Assembly (NCBI GenBank): GCA_000708835.1
Contig: DF237173.1
Coordinates: 90,855-136,989, forward strand
Reading direction: 5' to 3'
DNA: 46,135 nt
Source: Klebsormidium nitens
Lineage: Eukaryota; Streptophyta; Klebsormidiophyceae; Klebsormidiales; Klebsormidiaceae
The notes under the pieces are model-generated. The model did not search any database. It had not been told where the DNA came from and saw only the letters and a list, made by a program, of their open reading frames with translations. Position numbers and translations under genes: made by a program. This document shows positions 33,001 through 43,355 of this stretch, one piece after another (position 1 is the first letter of the stretch; each line of letters starts with the position of its first letter).

Positions 33001-36000
33001 GTCCTTCTTGTCGCATTTCGTGAACCAGACGAGCCCTCTTAGTGACGTCAACATCGCTCATTTCCGCAGGTGTATGACGTCATCGGGCTATTGTACCAGT
33101 ACGTTGCGATGCTGCGGCGGGAGGGCCCCCAGGAGTGGGTGTTCCGGGAGCTGCAGGCGATTGCGGAGATGGACTTCCGGTTTGCGGAGGAACGAGAGGC
33201 GGAGGACTGTGTTGTATCCGTTGCACGTGAGTCCATTGTGGCCTACCTTTGAATCTGGAACGCGGTTCGAGCTCGTTTCAACTTTGTAGGCTTGCTCGGG
33301 AGTTGCTTTCATCGCAATCATAAAGAAACAATAATAAAGAGGTTCTCATTCTAGGCGCGGCAAACGACTCGGTGCCCATTGGCATCACCCCTGAAATGAT
33401 TACTTGGCAGAAAGCGCGCTTCATGAGACGGCTTTGGGAAGTTGTTCAGAGTGCATCATGCATGACCATGATGATGCATGATCATGCATGACATGCTGAA
33501 AGTTGCATACAGCGGAAAGGATTGGGTTTGTTTGAGGTGTTGATGATGATTGGTCCTGGTTATCACACCTGATTATAGCTTTCGGAAGGGGTTTCAGGAT
33601 AATTTGGGGGCAGGAATTTCAACGGGATCATTGGAAACCGAAGCAAGAGCTCAAGAGAGTTTCAGAAAGGAATGCAGACGGTATTGCTTGTATTCATTGA
33701 CCTCAAAAGTGGGATGGTGGCCACAGACATTGCAAGCCTGCGCTGCCCCAATAACACCTTCTCGTCATCCGAAGAGCACTTCTTGCAGGTGCTTTCATAG
33801 CGCTTCTCATATCACCAGGAGCAACGAGATTTAAGCTAAGTTCACATTCATTGCAGACAACATGAGCTTGTACCAACCGGAGCACACCCTCTACGGCGAC
33901 TACATCTACCGCGACTGGGATCCTCGCCTGGTGACGGACGTTTTGGACCGTCTGACGCCGTCCAACATGCGCGTCGACATCGTCACCCAGCACTTTGATG
34001 CCAGCGCGCCAGGTGGGTTTGGCTAACCCACATGTGAAGCAGGCTGCTAACCCCTCGGTCAGAGGGTAGGACAATGAATGCAGTCGGATCCGGAGACTGC
34101 GTTGTGGTAAAAGAGTGCGAACGGCATTGCACGGAAGGGCTCAGGCCTGGATTGTGGTCGTTAGCTCATAAAAGTCGTTTCGTCATCATGTGATGCTTCA
34201 AAAATCTCCATCTCGAGAATTCGACACATTCAGCGATGTTCTTATTTCAGTTTCGGGTCTGCGACTCTGGTCACGGATGACAAGCCCTATCTCAGATTTC
34301 ATCATCCCTTGGCATTCAACACAAATTGATGCACTACCTTGGCTTTTAATCCTGGGTACCCTCCTTTCCCAGGCGTCTTGAAGGAGCCATGGTTCGAGGT
34401 CCCCTACACCGTCGAACCCCTTCCAAACGACCTCCTCCAAACTTGGTCTCAGCCTCCGGGGGTCGATTCTGCGCTGAAGATGCCCCCCCGGAACGAGTAC
34501 ATTCCGCTCGACTTCTCCTTGAGAGCGGAAAAGGAACCCGAGAAGGCTGGGGCGAACGGGGCCGCCGCAGCCAACGGCGTGGGGGGACGAAAAGAGGGGA
34601 AAGTGGAACCCCCCGTGGTGATACACGAGGATGAGTCGCTCAAGTTATGGTGAGAGACGCACCTTGGATATGTCGGTTGAGGTGCAAAGGATTTGTAAAT
34701 TTCGGTGGCATGATCCTGGTCTTTGATTCCTTCGCGCATGTTTTCTTCCGGAAGAAAGCTTGTGCCCTTTCATCGTAATCAACAAACACTCTACATGTCG
34801 CCAAAGTGCCCGCTTGCATTGCGCACAGACAATCTACGGTGTGAAGGAGGGCGTCAGCCGCACATAACATTTGTACGTCTGGCGAAAGCAACTTGGGACT
34901 TGCACCGAATATTTTTGCTCATTCACGCCTGCAGGTTCAAGCAGGACACTCAGTTCAAGACTCCGCGCGCCAACATGTACTTCTCCATCACGAGCCCCGT
35001 CGCCCATTCTTCCGTTGACAACTGTGTCATGACAGAATTGTTCGTAAAGCTGGTGGAAGATGCGCTCAACGAAACGCTCTACCTGGTGAGTGGCTTTTCC
35101 AGTGGGTTCTTGAATCTATGTTTGTGGGATATAGTACCAGCTTGTCTGCGAACTCTGTTACCGTTTGATATTCCAGCTTTTTGCCCTTGTTTTCATTGCT
35201 GTCATTTCGTACGCTTTGCCGTGCTGAATCTGGCTTCGACGTGCCTGAGAGAGAGACGTCTCAGAAAAGATGGTTTGGAACTTTGGATCCCTGCAACCCT
35301 CTGACCCTGATCGTGGGGCTGAATCGCAAAGCATCGTCCACCGTCTAACTCCGTTTTCAGAGAAGGGCAGACTCGAGATGAAGACTGATGTCATTCGGTT
35401 TGACCGCTCTGCTTTTCTTCCTATTCCGCCCGCCAGATAGTGTTAGCGACTCTTGAACTCTCGGTTGTCAAACTCGAAATAACGTTACGGCTGTCCATCA
35501 ACAACATCAATGTGAACCTTCTTTGACACTTTAGCTCGGCAACTTCTAAGCTTGTAAGATACGTTGCGAACCCGAGAGACCCTTGAACCGTTAAAGAGTG
35601 ATTCTTTTTCGCGCACAGGCGAACGTCGCCAAGCTGGACTCGTCAATCGCGATTCACGCGGACAAGTTTGAGCTACGGGTTGGCGGCTTCAGCGACAAAC
35701 TTCTCAAGCTCGTGTCCAGACTGTTCACGGAGCTTCGGTGAGTCCCTCGCTCACTTTCTTCCAACGCTTTGCGAAGTTGCTCGATCATTATGACATTTGA
35801 CGAGCTTGCATTGGGCTGCCCTGCTTTCCCCGTTCTTTCCAAAAGCTGTGAGACTCATGAATTCCACCTGTTCCCGAGCAGCGGGGATCCTTACGCACCG
35901 TCGCTACCCCCGCAGGCGCTTTGAGGTGCGGCCGGACCGGTTCTTGGTGATGCGCGAGGCGAGCGAGCGCGGGTACCGCAACGTCAACATGAAGCCGCTC

Positions 36001-39000
36001 AAGCACAGCGCGTACCTGCGTCTCGCGCTGCTCAAGGAGCGCCACTGGCCCTTCGAGGACCGGCTTGCGGCGCTTGGGCGAATCACCGCAGAGGACGTCC
36101 GAAAGTTCGTACCAAGCCTCTTCGAAAAGGTGAGTTAGTGATTATAGTTGGTCTGTTTCTGAGCATTGTGGTTCGTTCTGACCCCTTCAGAACGTTTGGA
36201 AGGAGCGCTCCTGGCCCTCTGAGGACCGCCTTGCGGTGCTCGGGCATATCACCACGGAGGGACGTCCGGAAGTTCGTACCCACGTTGTTCCAAAAGCATA
36301 GTACGTCCAAAATTTGCACCGGACCTGTTCGGAAAGGTCCGTTTCCAGTTATTTGTGGTCCGTTCCCGATAATGTTGGTCTATTTCATTCACTATGGGTC
36401 CTGCCTTGATTACTCAGGAGCGTTCGGAAATTGCTCTGTAGGTCAGAACATCTTTGAACGTAATGTTAGTTTCTGCGTCTCCTGACAAGAAGTTTCGAAG
36501 TATCAGGTGCGGTGTACACCCGTCAAAAGGGTGTGATTCCACCAGGTACCCGGTCGGAGACATTTCAAGGCCTCCGACCAGATTTGATGCGCTTGATGAC
36601 GCCATCTTGAGAGTGAAGCTGACACAGAGCCAGTTAGAGCCCAGTCGGTCCAATTTCTGCCAGCTGTCAATCGGCTTCGCGTCCTTTTGTCTCAACCGAC
36701 GCCGTCTCTGACACAGGGCGCTTCGCGCTTCGCGCCATTTGCAGACTGAAGCCGACTCAGAGTTAGATCAGCCCAGTCTTTCGCCAGCTGTCAAGCGCTT
36801 TCACGCCCTTTGACACACTGCTTTCCGGTTGACACCCACATCTTACTCACAGACCTTCGTCGAGGTGTTGGCGCACGGCAACCTGACCCGCAGCGAGGCT
36901 CTCCAACTCGTCGGCATCGTTAAGGAAGCGTTCCCCGGTTCCCCGCTTTCCCCCGAGGAGCGACCGGTTGAAAGGATCCTGCGGCTGCCGGAAGGCGTAC
37001 AGTATCTGCACGAGGTGGAGACCAAGAACGACGCCGAAGAAAACTCAGTCGTGGAGGTGGGCTGGGGACAATCTTGAGTCGAAAAGGTTGAGAGCCTAGT
37101 TGGAAACATGCCGAGAAAGATTGCAGCTTTGAAGACACGCCTCGATACGGTGCTCGCAGTCGGCTTTGACGGGTTTTGATGCGAGATCGCTTTATGGCAC
37201 CCTTTCAAACAGGTTTCGAGATATCACACCTTTACAGACTTGCATTCTGGTTCTTTCATAGACAGTTTTTTACGCACCTTGAGCTTTGGTGGGTCAGTCT
37301 TTTGTAAAGTTGTTGCTGCCTTCTTTCAGGCAAAGAAGGTGACGGTCGCTCAGCAGATTCACATTCCTGCTGACGTGCTCCCATTCTTTGTCGCAGATGT
37401 ACTATCAAGTTGGGCTGCCGCGAAAGCAGTCTTACGCCGCTGACTATGCTCTGGTGGATCTCTTGGAGCAACTGGCATACGAACCCTTCTATGACCAACT
37501 CAGGTGAGCAATGGTACTACTTGTTTGGATCGGACGCCTGTGACAATGTGGGGGTGTGATCGTTCTGTCTCTTGAAGCATATAAAGCCGCGCTGCAATGG
37601 TGCTTACCCAAGGCTTGGAGCACGGGAAATCGAGATGAGCACTCTCTTTGGCTACAGCAAGCTTGGAGGTTGACCATCTTCCGTGACTAATCTTTTTTGC
37701 TACAAATGTTTTTCATCCTGTCCCAACTTTTTGAGACCATTCATAGCGTTGAGCAAGTTGGCCTTAAAGGTTGATTCACTCAGAAGTCACTCAAAAACCT
37801 TTGCTCGCCGTACTCCTTCGTACAATTCAGGTACTGCGTCGACTGCAGATATCCATCGGTTCTACGCTTCTTTTCTTTCTCAACCTTCTCAAAGTGTCGA
37901 TTTGCTCTTCAGCTAAACATCCTTATAAGCCAGTGTTCTACGTTATGCTGTCCAGGACCAAGGAGCAGCTGGTTACCCCGTCGACTGCTAGCCGGTGCTC
38001 CGCTTCTGTTTCTCTAATCTTTCTCACCGTTCTAGTTTTCTTTCTTTTCCAGGACCAAGGAGCAGCTCGGATACCGAGTCGACTGCGGCGTGCGTGCAAC
38101 GCACCGCGTGCTCGGCTTCTGTTTTCGGGTGCAGTCCGCCGACTACGCTCCCGACCACTTACACAAACGCGGCGAGGCGTTTCTGACCACCTTCCGAAAG
38201 CAACTGGTAAGGTCCGGGAGTCCTATACCTTCGCGTATCTTCGTTGTCCTTTTTCATGCTCATTTGGCAGGGAGGGTTCTGCGGGTGTATAGTCAGTCGG
38301 GCGAAAGCGGAGCGGCTGACTTTCGTCAATGGCCTGTGGATCAAAAGAGTTGTCTCTAAGGATCTCAGTATCTCTAAGAAGTTATCAAGGGCATCTCAGG
38401 TTCAGGAGCTTCTTTGTACAAGGTCGCTCTTTCACCTCCTCTTCCTCTTGTAGGTCGTCCTGTAGTCCCGAGGAAATGAATAAGACCTCCGGTGTTTCAG
38501 CTCGTAGTTTTGAAATTTTGAGTTTGGCATGCTGGTCAAGAGGGAACCGCTTCAGAAAACCTGCTCACGTGAATGACAAAGAGAGTGTCTCGTTCTCAAA
38601 ACCGTCCGTTTTTGAATCCTGACCTTTTGTGTGTCTCTCAGGCTGAGAAGCCGGCGGACGAATTTGACGAGTAGCGCTTTATCCCCTTGATGCCCCGGAC
38701 TTTTTGAAACTCCGGAGAACTACATACCCAGTTGAAAACATCTTTTAGACTCACCCCCCCACTATGTTCTGTCCCTCCAGGCTGACATGCCGGCGGACGA
38801 GTTCGACGAGCACCGCGAGTCGCTGATCGACGAGAAGCTGCAAAAAGACCACGCGCTGCGCGAGGAGAGCGACCGTTTCTGGGAGCAGATTTGGGAGCCG
38901 CGGTTAGTTACTTGCCGCGTTTCCTTTTTAGTCTCCTGTGCTGCATGCTTTTCAGAGCGGTCTGACTTAGGCTTCTCTTGCTTCTGCTTTGCTTGTTCTC

Positions 39001-39721
39001 CGCACTGGCCAGAATGTGGTGAAATTTAATGGAGTCTACTTCTTCTTTGGGTCCGCTGAGTAGCGCTAATTTGGATGGAAACAGCAAGTGCTGTCATTTG
39101 GATTGCGTTGTCCCCTGGGTGCGTCAAGTTTGCAAGCAAAGTAGCCCGTGTAGGTATCCGCCACTAACTGCCATATCTATCAGGGCGAGGCGTTTCGATC
39201 GTGCAAGCATTGCCGATTGCCTAACATCAAGCCCCGGCCTCGTGAAGAGGTAGCTCAACACCTCGTCCATATTCGTATTAGAAGCGGCCGGCGCCCGAGC
39301 AAGCGTTTTGACTAGCGGAGAACGATGCTATATTGTTCCCAACCCCTCTGCTCAGCTCATTGTGCTGCTTCACCTGCATCTGAGCCTGCGTGCGAACCTG
39401 CCAGCGATGATGGTTTTGCTCTTACTCGGGTTCAGGTACATGTTCGACGCACGGCAACAAGAAGCCGCCGCGTTGCAAACGGTTACTAAGGAACAGGTAT
39501 TAGAGTGGTTTGACGAGCACATAGCACAGACTTCGGGGCGACGAAAGCGGCTGAGCATACACGTGTGGGGGCGCAAGGCAGCGGAAAAGCAAGGGGGGAT
39601 TGCAGCGGTGCAGAGTAAACAGGTTGAGGTTGCAGGGGATGAGAAGCTCGTGCGGACGTTGGACGGGAGCGAGTTGAGAACGGGGCTGGAGTTCTTTCCG
39701 GTCCCCGAATTGACAGCTTGA
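27096..39721 (+). CDS. Nardilysin-like M16 zinc metalloprotease with acidic insert and N-terminal extension
   Basis: Twenty exons join in phase (3477 nt, 1158 residues): 27096-27591, 28621-28733, 29138-29213, 29500-29546, 29856-29968, 30244-30317, 30840-31058, 31673-31915, 32497-32645, 33070-33226, 33857-34012, 34373-34649, 34935-35085, 35619-35737, 35916-36129, 36853-37056, 37397-37503, 38053-38206, 38781-38902 and 39436-39721. M16A enzymes cleave peptides inside a closed chamber. The inverted zinc motif HFLEH (226-230) is completed by E307 in VDSEF. Also present are EHMLFMGS, NAFTEAEYTCFHF, HPFHKFMWGNKKSLS, KGWATGLSAGVGD, NMKPLKHSAYLRL and RTKEQLGYRVDCG. Residues about 148-200 are highly acidic, the mark of nardilysin against insulysin. 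About 93 residues precede a second ATG at 27375 in strong context (GCCGCCATGG). They are Ser/Arg/Pro-rich and look like a transit peptide. An in-frame TGA precedes 27096. Several introns hold decayed exon-edge copies. Confidence 0.95.
30725..30782 (+). repeat. Ghost copy of the 5' edge of protease exon 7
   Basis: TGCAGAGTTCAATTCAGG at 30725 copies the genuine acceptor and exon start TGCAGAGTTCAACCAGG at 30836, and similarity continues through about 50 bp. A weaker third copy may lie near 30596. The reading frame is not maintained. Confidence 0.6.
31188..31250 (+). repeat. Ghost copy of the 3' edge of protease exon 7
   Basis: Genuine exon 7 ends GATCGGATGCACTTGGCGGT, then a G run and GTGAG. 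The copy at 31211 reads GATCCAATGCACTTGGCTGT, then a G run and GTGCTGAGG. It lies about 188 bp downstream inside intron 7. A G after the run keeps a GT-like donor position. Confidence 0.75.
33474..33489. repeat. 16-bp perfect palindrome in intron 10
   Basis: ATGCATGATCATGCAT is its own reverse complement and lies in a patch rich in ATGCAT/CATGA words (33450-33497). It may be simple-sequence drift, or a binding site for B3-type factors that read CATGCA. Confidence 0.5.
36195..36301 (+). repeat. Ghost copy of the 3' edge of protease exon 15
   Basis: About 100 bp repeats the exon 15 end, 166 bp downstream. GAGCGCTCCTGGCCCT matches GAGCGCCACTGGCCCT, GAGGACCG matches, and GACGTCCG-AAGTTCGTACC matches. 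An extra G before GACGTCCG breaks the frame, and the donor is lost (CAAAAGCATA). Confidence 0.85.
36600..36810. repeat. Diverged tandem repeat in intron 15 of the protease gene
   Basis: Two units about 130 bp apart share a GAAGC-GAC-CAGAG start, GCCCAGTC, GCCAGCTGTCAA and a CGCCCTTTG-like end. They are not derived from an adjacent exon as far as I can see. Confidence 0.5.
37830..38012 (+). repeat. Ghost copies of the 5' edge of protease exon 18
   Basis: At 37953 CAGGACCAAGGAGCAGCTGG repeats the genuine acceptor and exon start at 38050, 97 bp upstream of it, and continues with GTCGACTGC and GCTCCGCTTCTGTTT. A further weak copy near 37830 keeps only GGTACTGCGTCGACTGC and the pyrimidine-rich tail. 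The first copy carries a TAG in the exon frame. Confidence 0.8.
38639..38680 (+). repeat. Ghost copy of the 5' edge of protease exon 19
   Basis: CAGGCTGAGAAGCCGGCGGA at 38639 copies CAGGCTGACATGCCGGCGGA at 38778, 139 bp upstream. In the exon frame it encodes AEKPADEFDE and then a TAG. Use of this decoy acceptor would truncate the protein. Confidence 0.85.
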
Positions 39722-40703
39722 TGTTGACTAAGTGCTTGTTACGATGCACGCGAAATCAAGGGCTTACATCTCGTGAGTTTTCCCGATGGTTCTTGGCGGT
39801 AAGAGATGTTTCACAAAATATCTTGTCACACCGTTATAGACACACACCTGCGCGCTGAGCATCGCAAACATGAGAGCATTGGGCTCGCTAAATGTCAATC
39901 CGCAGCTTGTCGAGTCACTCATTCAGTGTGCAATGCATGCAGTCCGCCTGCATCTCAAAGCTTTGAATCGTGAGTCGCATGCAATCTCATGCAAGATCCC
40001 GCCCACTGATTCGAATTGGCTCAATGCAGCTAATTCAGGATCTGATATACGCACGTGATTTTGGAGGGCAACGTATGCATACAGCTTTCAGAATGCAAAG
40101 CGGAAACTGTGCGCTGAAGGCAAGCCTGCAGATCGATCATTTCAATTTCAGATCTGACTGTCAAATATGTGATTGCCAGTCTTTGCGCATGATGTATACT
40201 GGTATGTAGAGCATGTGATGACAAGTGCCAGGTGAGATGCATGCAAGTTTTAACTGGCATGGCGGATCGACAGCATTTCATGGAGAGCACGCTCAAGGAG
40301 ATGGCATTCAACTATTCAATTGATTGCAACCTACAAACTTAGATGCTTTCATCTGTAGACACAGCGTGCTGGATCATTGTGAGTGCGTATATACACACAT
40401 GGATGTTGCAGCTCAGGTTTACTAGTTGTTGGTCACGGGTGCAGAACGACCCAGAGTAAGTTTTTCCTGACTGCACGTCGCCGCAAGCATTGATCGTGCC
40501 AGACCGATGTTAGTGCTAATATCGCAAATTGAATGGCAGGTTAATGATCCGCGGACATAAAGCTACAGCTTGAAAGCTGGTTAACTTAGCAAAACTTCCG
40601 AGAATCGTGAGTAGATTTACTGTACATGCATCTTGTCACCTATATACTGACGTGGGTGTTGTCGTATTCTCAATCACAGCCTATATACAGGTCATTCTTG
40701 CAG
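39722..40703. other. Intergenic region between convergent genes
   Basis: The region lies between the 3' ends of the protease gene and the minus-strand unknown gene, so it contains their 3' UTRs. It has several CATGCA/TGCATG words (39933-40245) and no convincing ORF. Confidence 0.4.
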
Positions 40704-41570
40704 CTAACACCTTCCATATCTATCCCTCTTCCTTCTAGCAGCTGGAGGGCCCTCGTCGTGAGGCACCTTGTTGTGAATCCGCGCTTTCAGGCCCATCATC
40801 AAGACTGGAAGATCGTACTTTCTTCCACCAACCACTTCCAGACCATCAAACTCGTTGTTAGGTCCAAGAGTCAACTCTGCATCCAGAATCTCTTCTGGCT
40901 CCCAGCAAAGGTACTCCTGACCAGACTCAGCTGGTTGCTCGCACTGCTCCAGTTGCAACCCGTCTTCTCCCTCTAAGGAACCTTCCATAACTGGGGGCAA
41001 GCGAACAAACCCGTTTCTCAAAACCTCGTCAAAAGCAGAGGCCAGACTCTCGTTAGAAAGACCTTGACAACTTTCCCCCTCGACACAACTGCAGCCCACA
41101 TTTATCTCGGCAGAATACTTAGGTCCTCTTTCTGACATCAATGCCACATCAAACCAGGCTGCCGTCTCTTCTCTTGACAGCTGACGGAAGAGAGCCCCCC
41201 TGACCCTCTTCCTTTTCGTTGCCGCCCCAGGGAAGGCCCAGGAAGCCTCAGGGGCGCCTTGTGACATGCCCAACCTGCCTCTGCTGACGTCTTTCTGAAG
41301 GCTGGGTGTGGACGAGCTGACGTCATCTGGGCGCACCACCCCGAAGCTGGCAAGAAAGCTGCCCAACGAACATTCTTCCTGACTGGGGCTCCTTTCAAAG
41401 CAGCGCGTATCCCTGCTCCCTGCAGTCCCACATGAGCTTCCAGAGCACCCCTGGGGTGACGTCACCTTTTCGTCAGCAGCTGACGTAGGAGCTCCAGAGA
41501 GCTGCTCCTTCCGGAAGGCCTCCCTCAGGAGCTCAAACTTGAACTGGCCCCGGTACACTGCAGCCGCCAT
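40704..41570 (-). CDS. Hypothetical 288-residue protein
   Basis: I do not recognise a domain. The frame opens upstream, but the first ATG is at 41570 (MAAAVYRGQFKFELLREAF). A TATA-like ATATAAA lies about 40 bases upstream on this strand. The N-terminus is helix-prone. The middle (about 45-120) is Ser/Gly-rich and probably disordered. A basic KRKRVRG stretch (about 120) could be a nuclear signal. The sequence after it, RQLSREETAAWFDVALMSE, looks ordered. An acidic Glu-rich part (about 205-255) and a basic tail (AARRKRDRYGRC) follow. It has no intron and contains two TGACGTCA words (41318 and 41457). Its length and single long frame support a real gene. A regulatory protein is possible, without direct evidence. 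Confidence 0.6.
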   Translation of the reverse strand: MAAAVYRGQFKFELLREAFRKEQLSGAPTSAADEKVTSPQGCSGSSCGTAGSRDTRCFERSPSQEECSLGSFLASFGVVRPDDVSSSTPSLQKDVSRGRLGMSQGAPEASWAFPGAATKRKRVRGALFRQLSREETAAWFDVALMSERGPKYSAEINVGCSCVEGESCQGLSNESLASAFDEVLRNGFVRLPPVMEGSLEGEDGLQLEQCEQPAESGQEYLCWEPEEILDAELTLGPNNEFDGLEVVGGRKYDLPVLMMGLKARIHNKVPHDEGPPAARRKRDRYGRC

Positions 41571-43355
41571 CGCGACTTCCGCTTCAGAGCAATGAAGGCC
41601 TCTCCTGCAGTTTATATGGCTACCCTGCGATGTCAAGTAATCCGCTTTCTTCTTCTTTGGGGATAGAACTCTTCAGCCTGTGGAGCTGTGAGCAGGCTCG
41701 TAGCTGGTGGGACTCTAGGACTCTTTGGTTTGCAGCGGCAGGGAGAATGTGTGAACGTCGCAGGTTTTTAGAGGAGCAGGCAAATACGCAAGCGCAGCTG
41801 GTATTGTGATCAAAGGATGGCTGCAAGGAGATTCACAAATGCTGCAGGGGCGTAGCTTCCACTTCTGCTTCTGGCAAAAGCTCCTGAGTTTGCAAACGCT
41901 GGGTCACATTGGCAAGGGCTGCTGCCAGCTTATGTGTCTACCACAAGCGAACCTAATTTGTATTGCGCTCTCAAATGACAATGTGGAGGAGACTGAAGAT
42001 TCAGCTTTGTAGGGTAGAAGCATACTGCTGGCAAATCAGAAAGACCTCTCGCATCTATTCTTGAAGGGAGAGCTTGCTGTGTCATGTAGGGGAGTTCCGA
42101 GTTCGTCACCGCCAGCAACTGCGGTGTCGCAACCGAACCCATCGCGGCAATCGCGGCGGTCCGAAGTTAGGCTTCAGATCCATCGGACGGTTCAGGATTC
42201 TCCATCACCGATGATCCCTTGCACGGTTGCGAAACCGCGAGACTCGGAGTCAGCAGGATGATCCCCCTTGGCCAGCTTTGCCCATGCGTGTTCCGAGATT
42301 CTTAAGATTCAACCATCGCCCAAAGCATGCCATACCTATTACCATGCCCATGCAGTGGTGATGGTGCACTTATTGAGTGCGAGGTACAGGACCACCTAGG
42401 TGCTTGGTTGGAGGATACGACGGGGTGCACTGTAAGCCGGCAGAGTTTCGCTTGGAAGCTCACGAGGCAAGCAGGCTGCAGCTTGCTCGCCCAGCTGGTC
42501 GAGCTACTATCGCCCCGCTGCTGAAGACGCCGGACTGGACTCGGAATCTTCGATCGTAGTGAACGAATCATACTACCTTGCTTGTACGTTAGAACAATGT
42601 GGCATCTGCATATATTTGCAGGGGCGACCGGCCAGGCAATCACAGCCTTCAATCAAATTCAATCGCACAATCAGATTGAGGGCAATTCTTATGTTCTTAA
42701 TTCTACTGGCATCTACCAGTGTGCACGTACTATGATATTAAAGACTCCAATCAGCTGAGACTTTCGGCTCCACAGCGTACATGTGCCTTGAGAGCTCATG
42801 CAGACAATTCGTTGATTGCATACTTCACTTGCATGATAAGCAATATGTGCTTCCACTTATATAACCACTGGCACCACTCTTACAGGCGCCCTTTCGTTAC
42901 GTTGAGGTTTTTTGTCCAGGTTGTCATAGGAGTTTCACCTCTTGGATTGTCTCCTGCATACTGCCTAATATGAAAGCATCTCATCACGCGCTGACTGACA
43001 ACTTCACACTGGCACATCAAAGCTGGCAAGACACGAATGTGTCGCAATGCATCCGACAATCTGATGTATCTGGGGCCTGGATGACTCGACTCAAGGTTTG
43101 GACCAAAATCCTGAACATCCTGCAAGAGAATGACTCTCACATATGCAAAAGCCCTTCGAGAATCGACGAGGAACCCATGCCGAGCCCTCGTTCGGCCAAA
43201 GAAAGCTGCCCGGCGGCCAGAACGCGTTTTCACTTCCGCTTTGCTACACTTGCGAACGCATATTGGATTTCGGGTCCGCTCTAATGATGACCGAGTGCAC
43301 GCCGGTTTATTCGTTTAAGCTGGGATTTGAGAACAGCGCCACTCTTTGGAGAAGA
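41571..43355. other. Intergenic stretch
   Basis: Only short ORFs without domains are present. The left end presumably holds the promoter of the minus-strand unknown gene, and the right end the 3' flank of the MYND gene. No repeat or RNA gene was recognised. Confidence 0.4.

Noticed and set aside
33474-33489. Palindrome as a transcription terminator
   Set aside because: It is a eukaryotic intron, and bacterial-style terminators do not apply. It is more likely simple-sequence drift.
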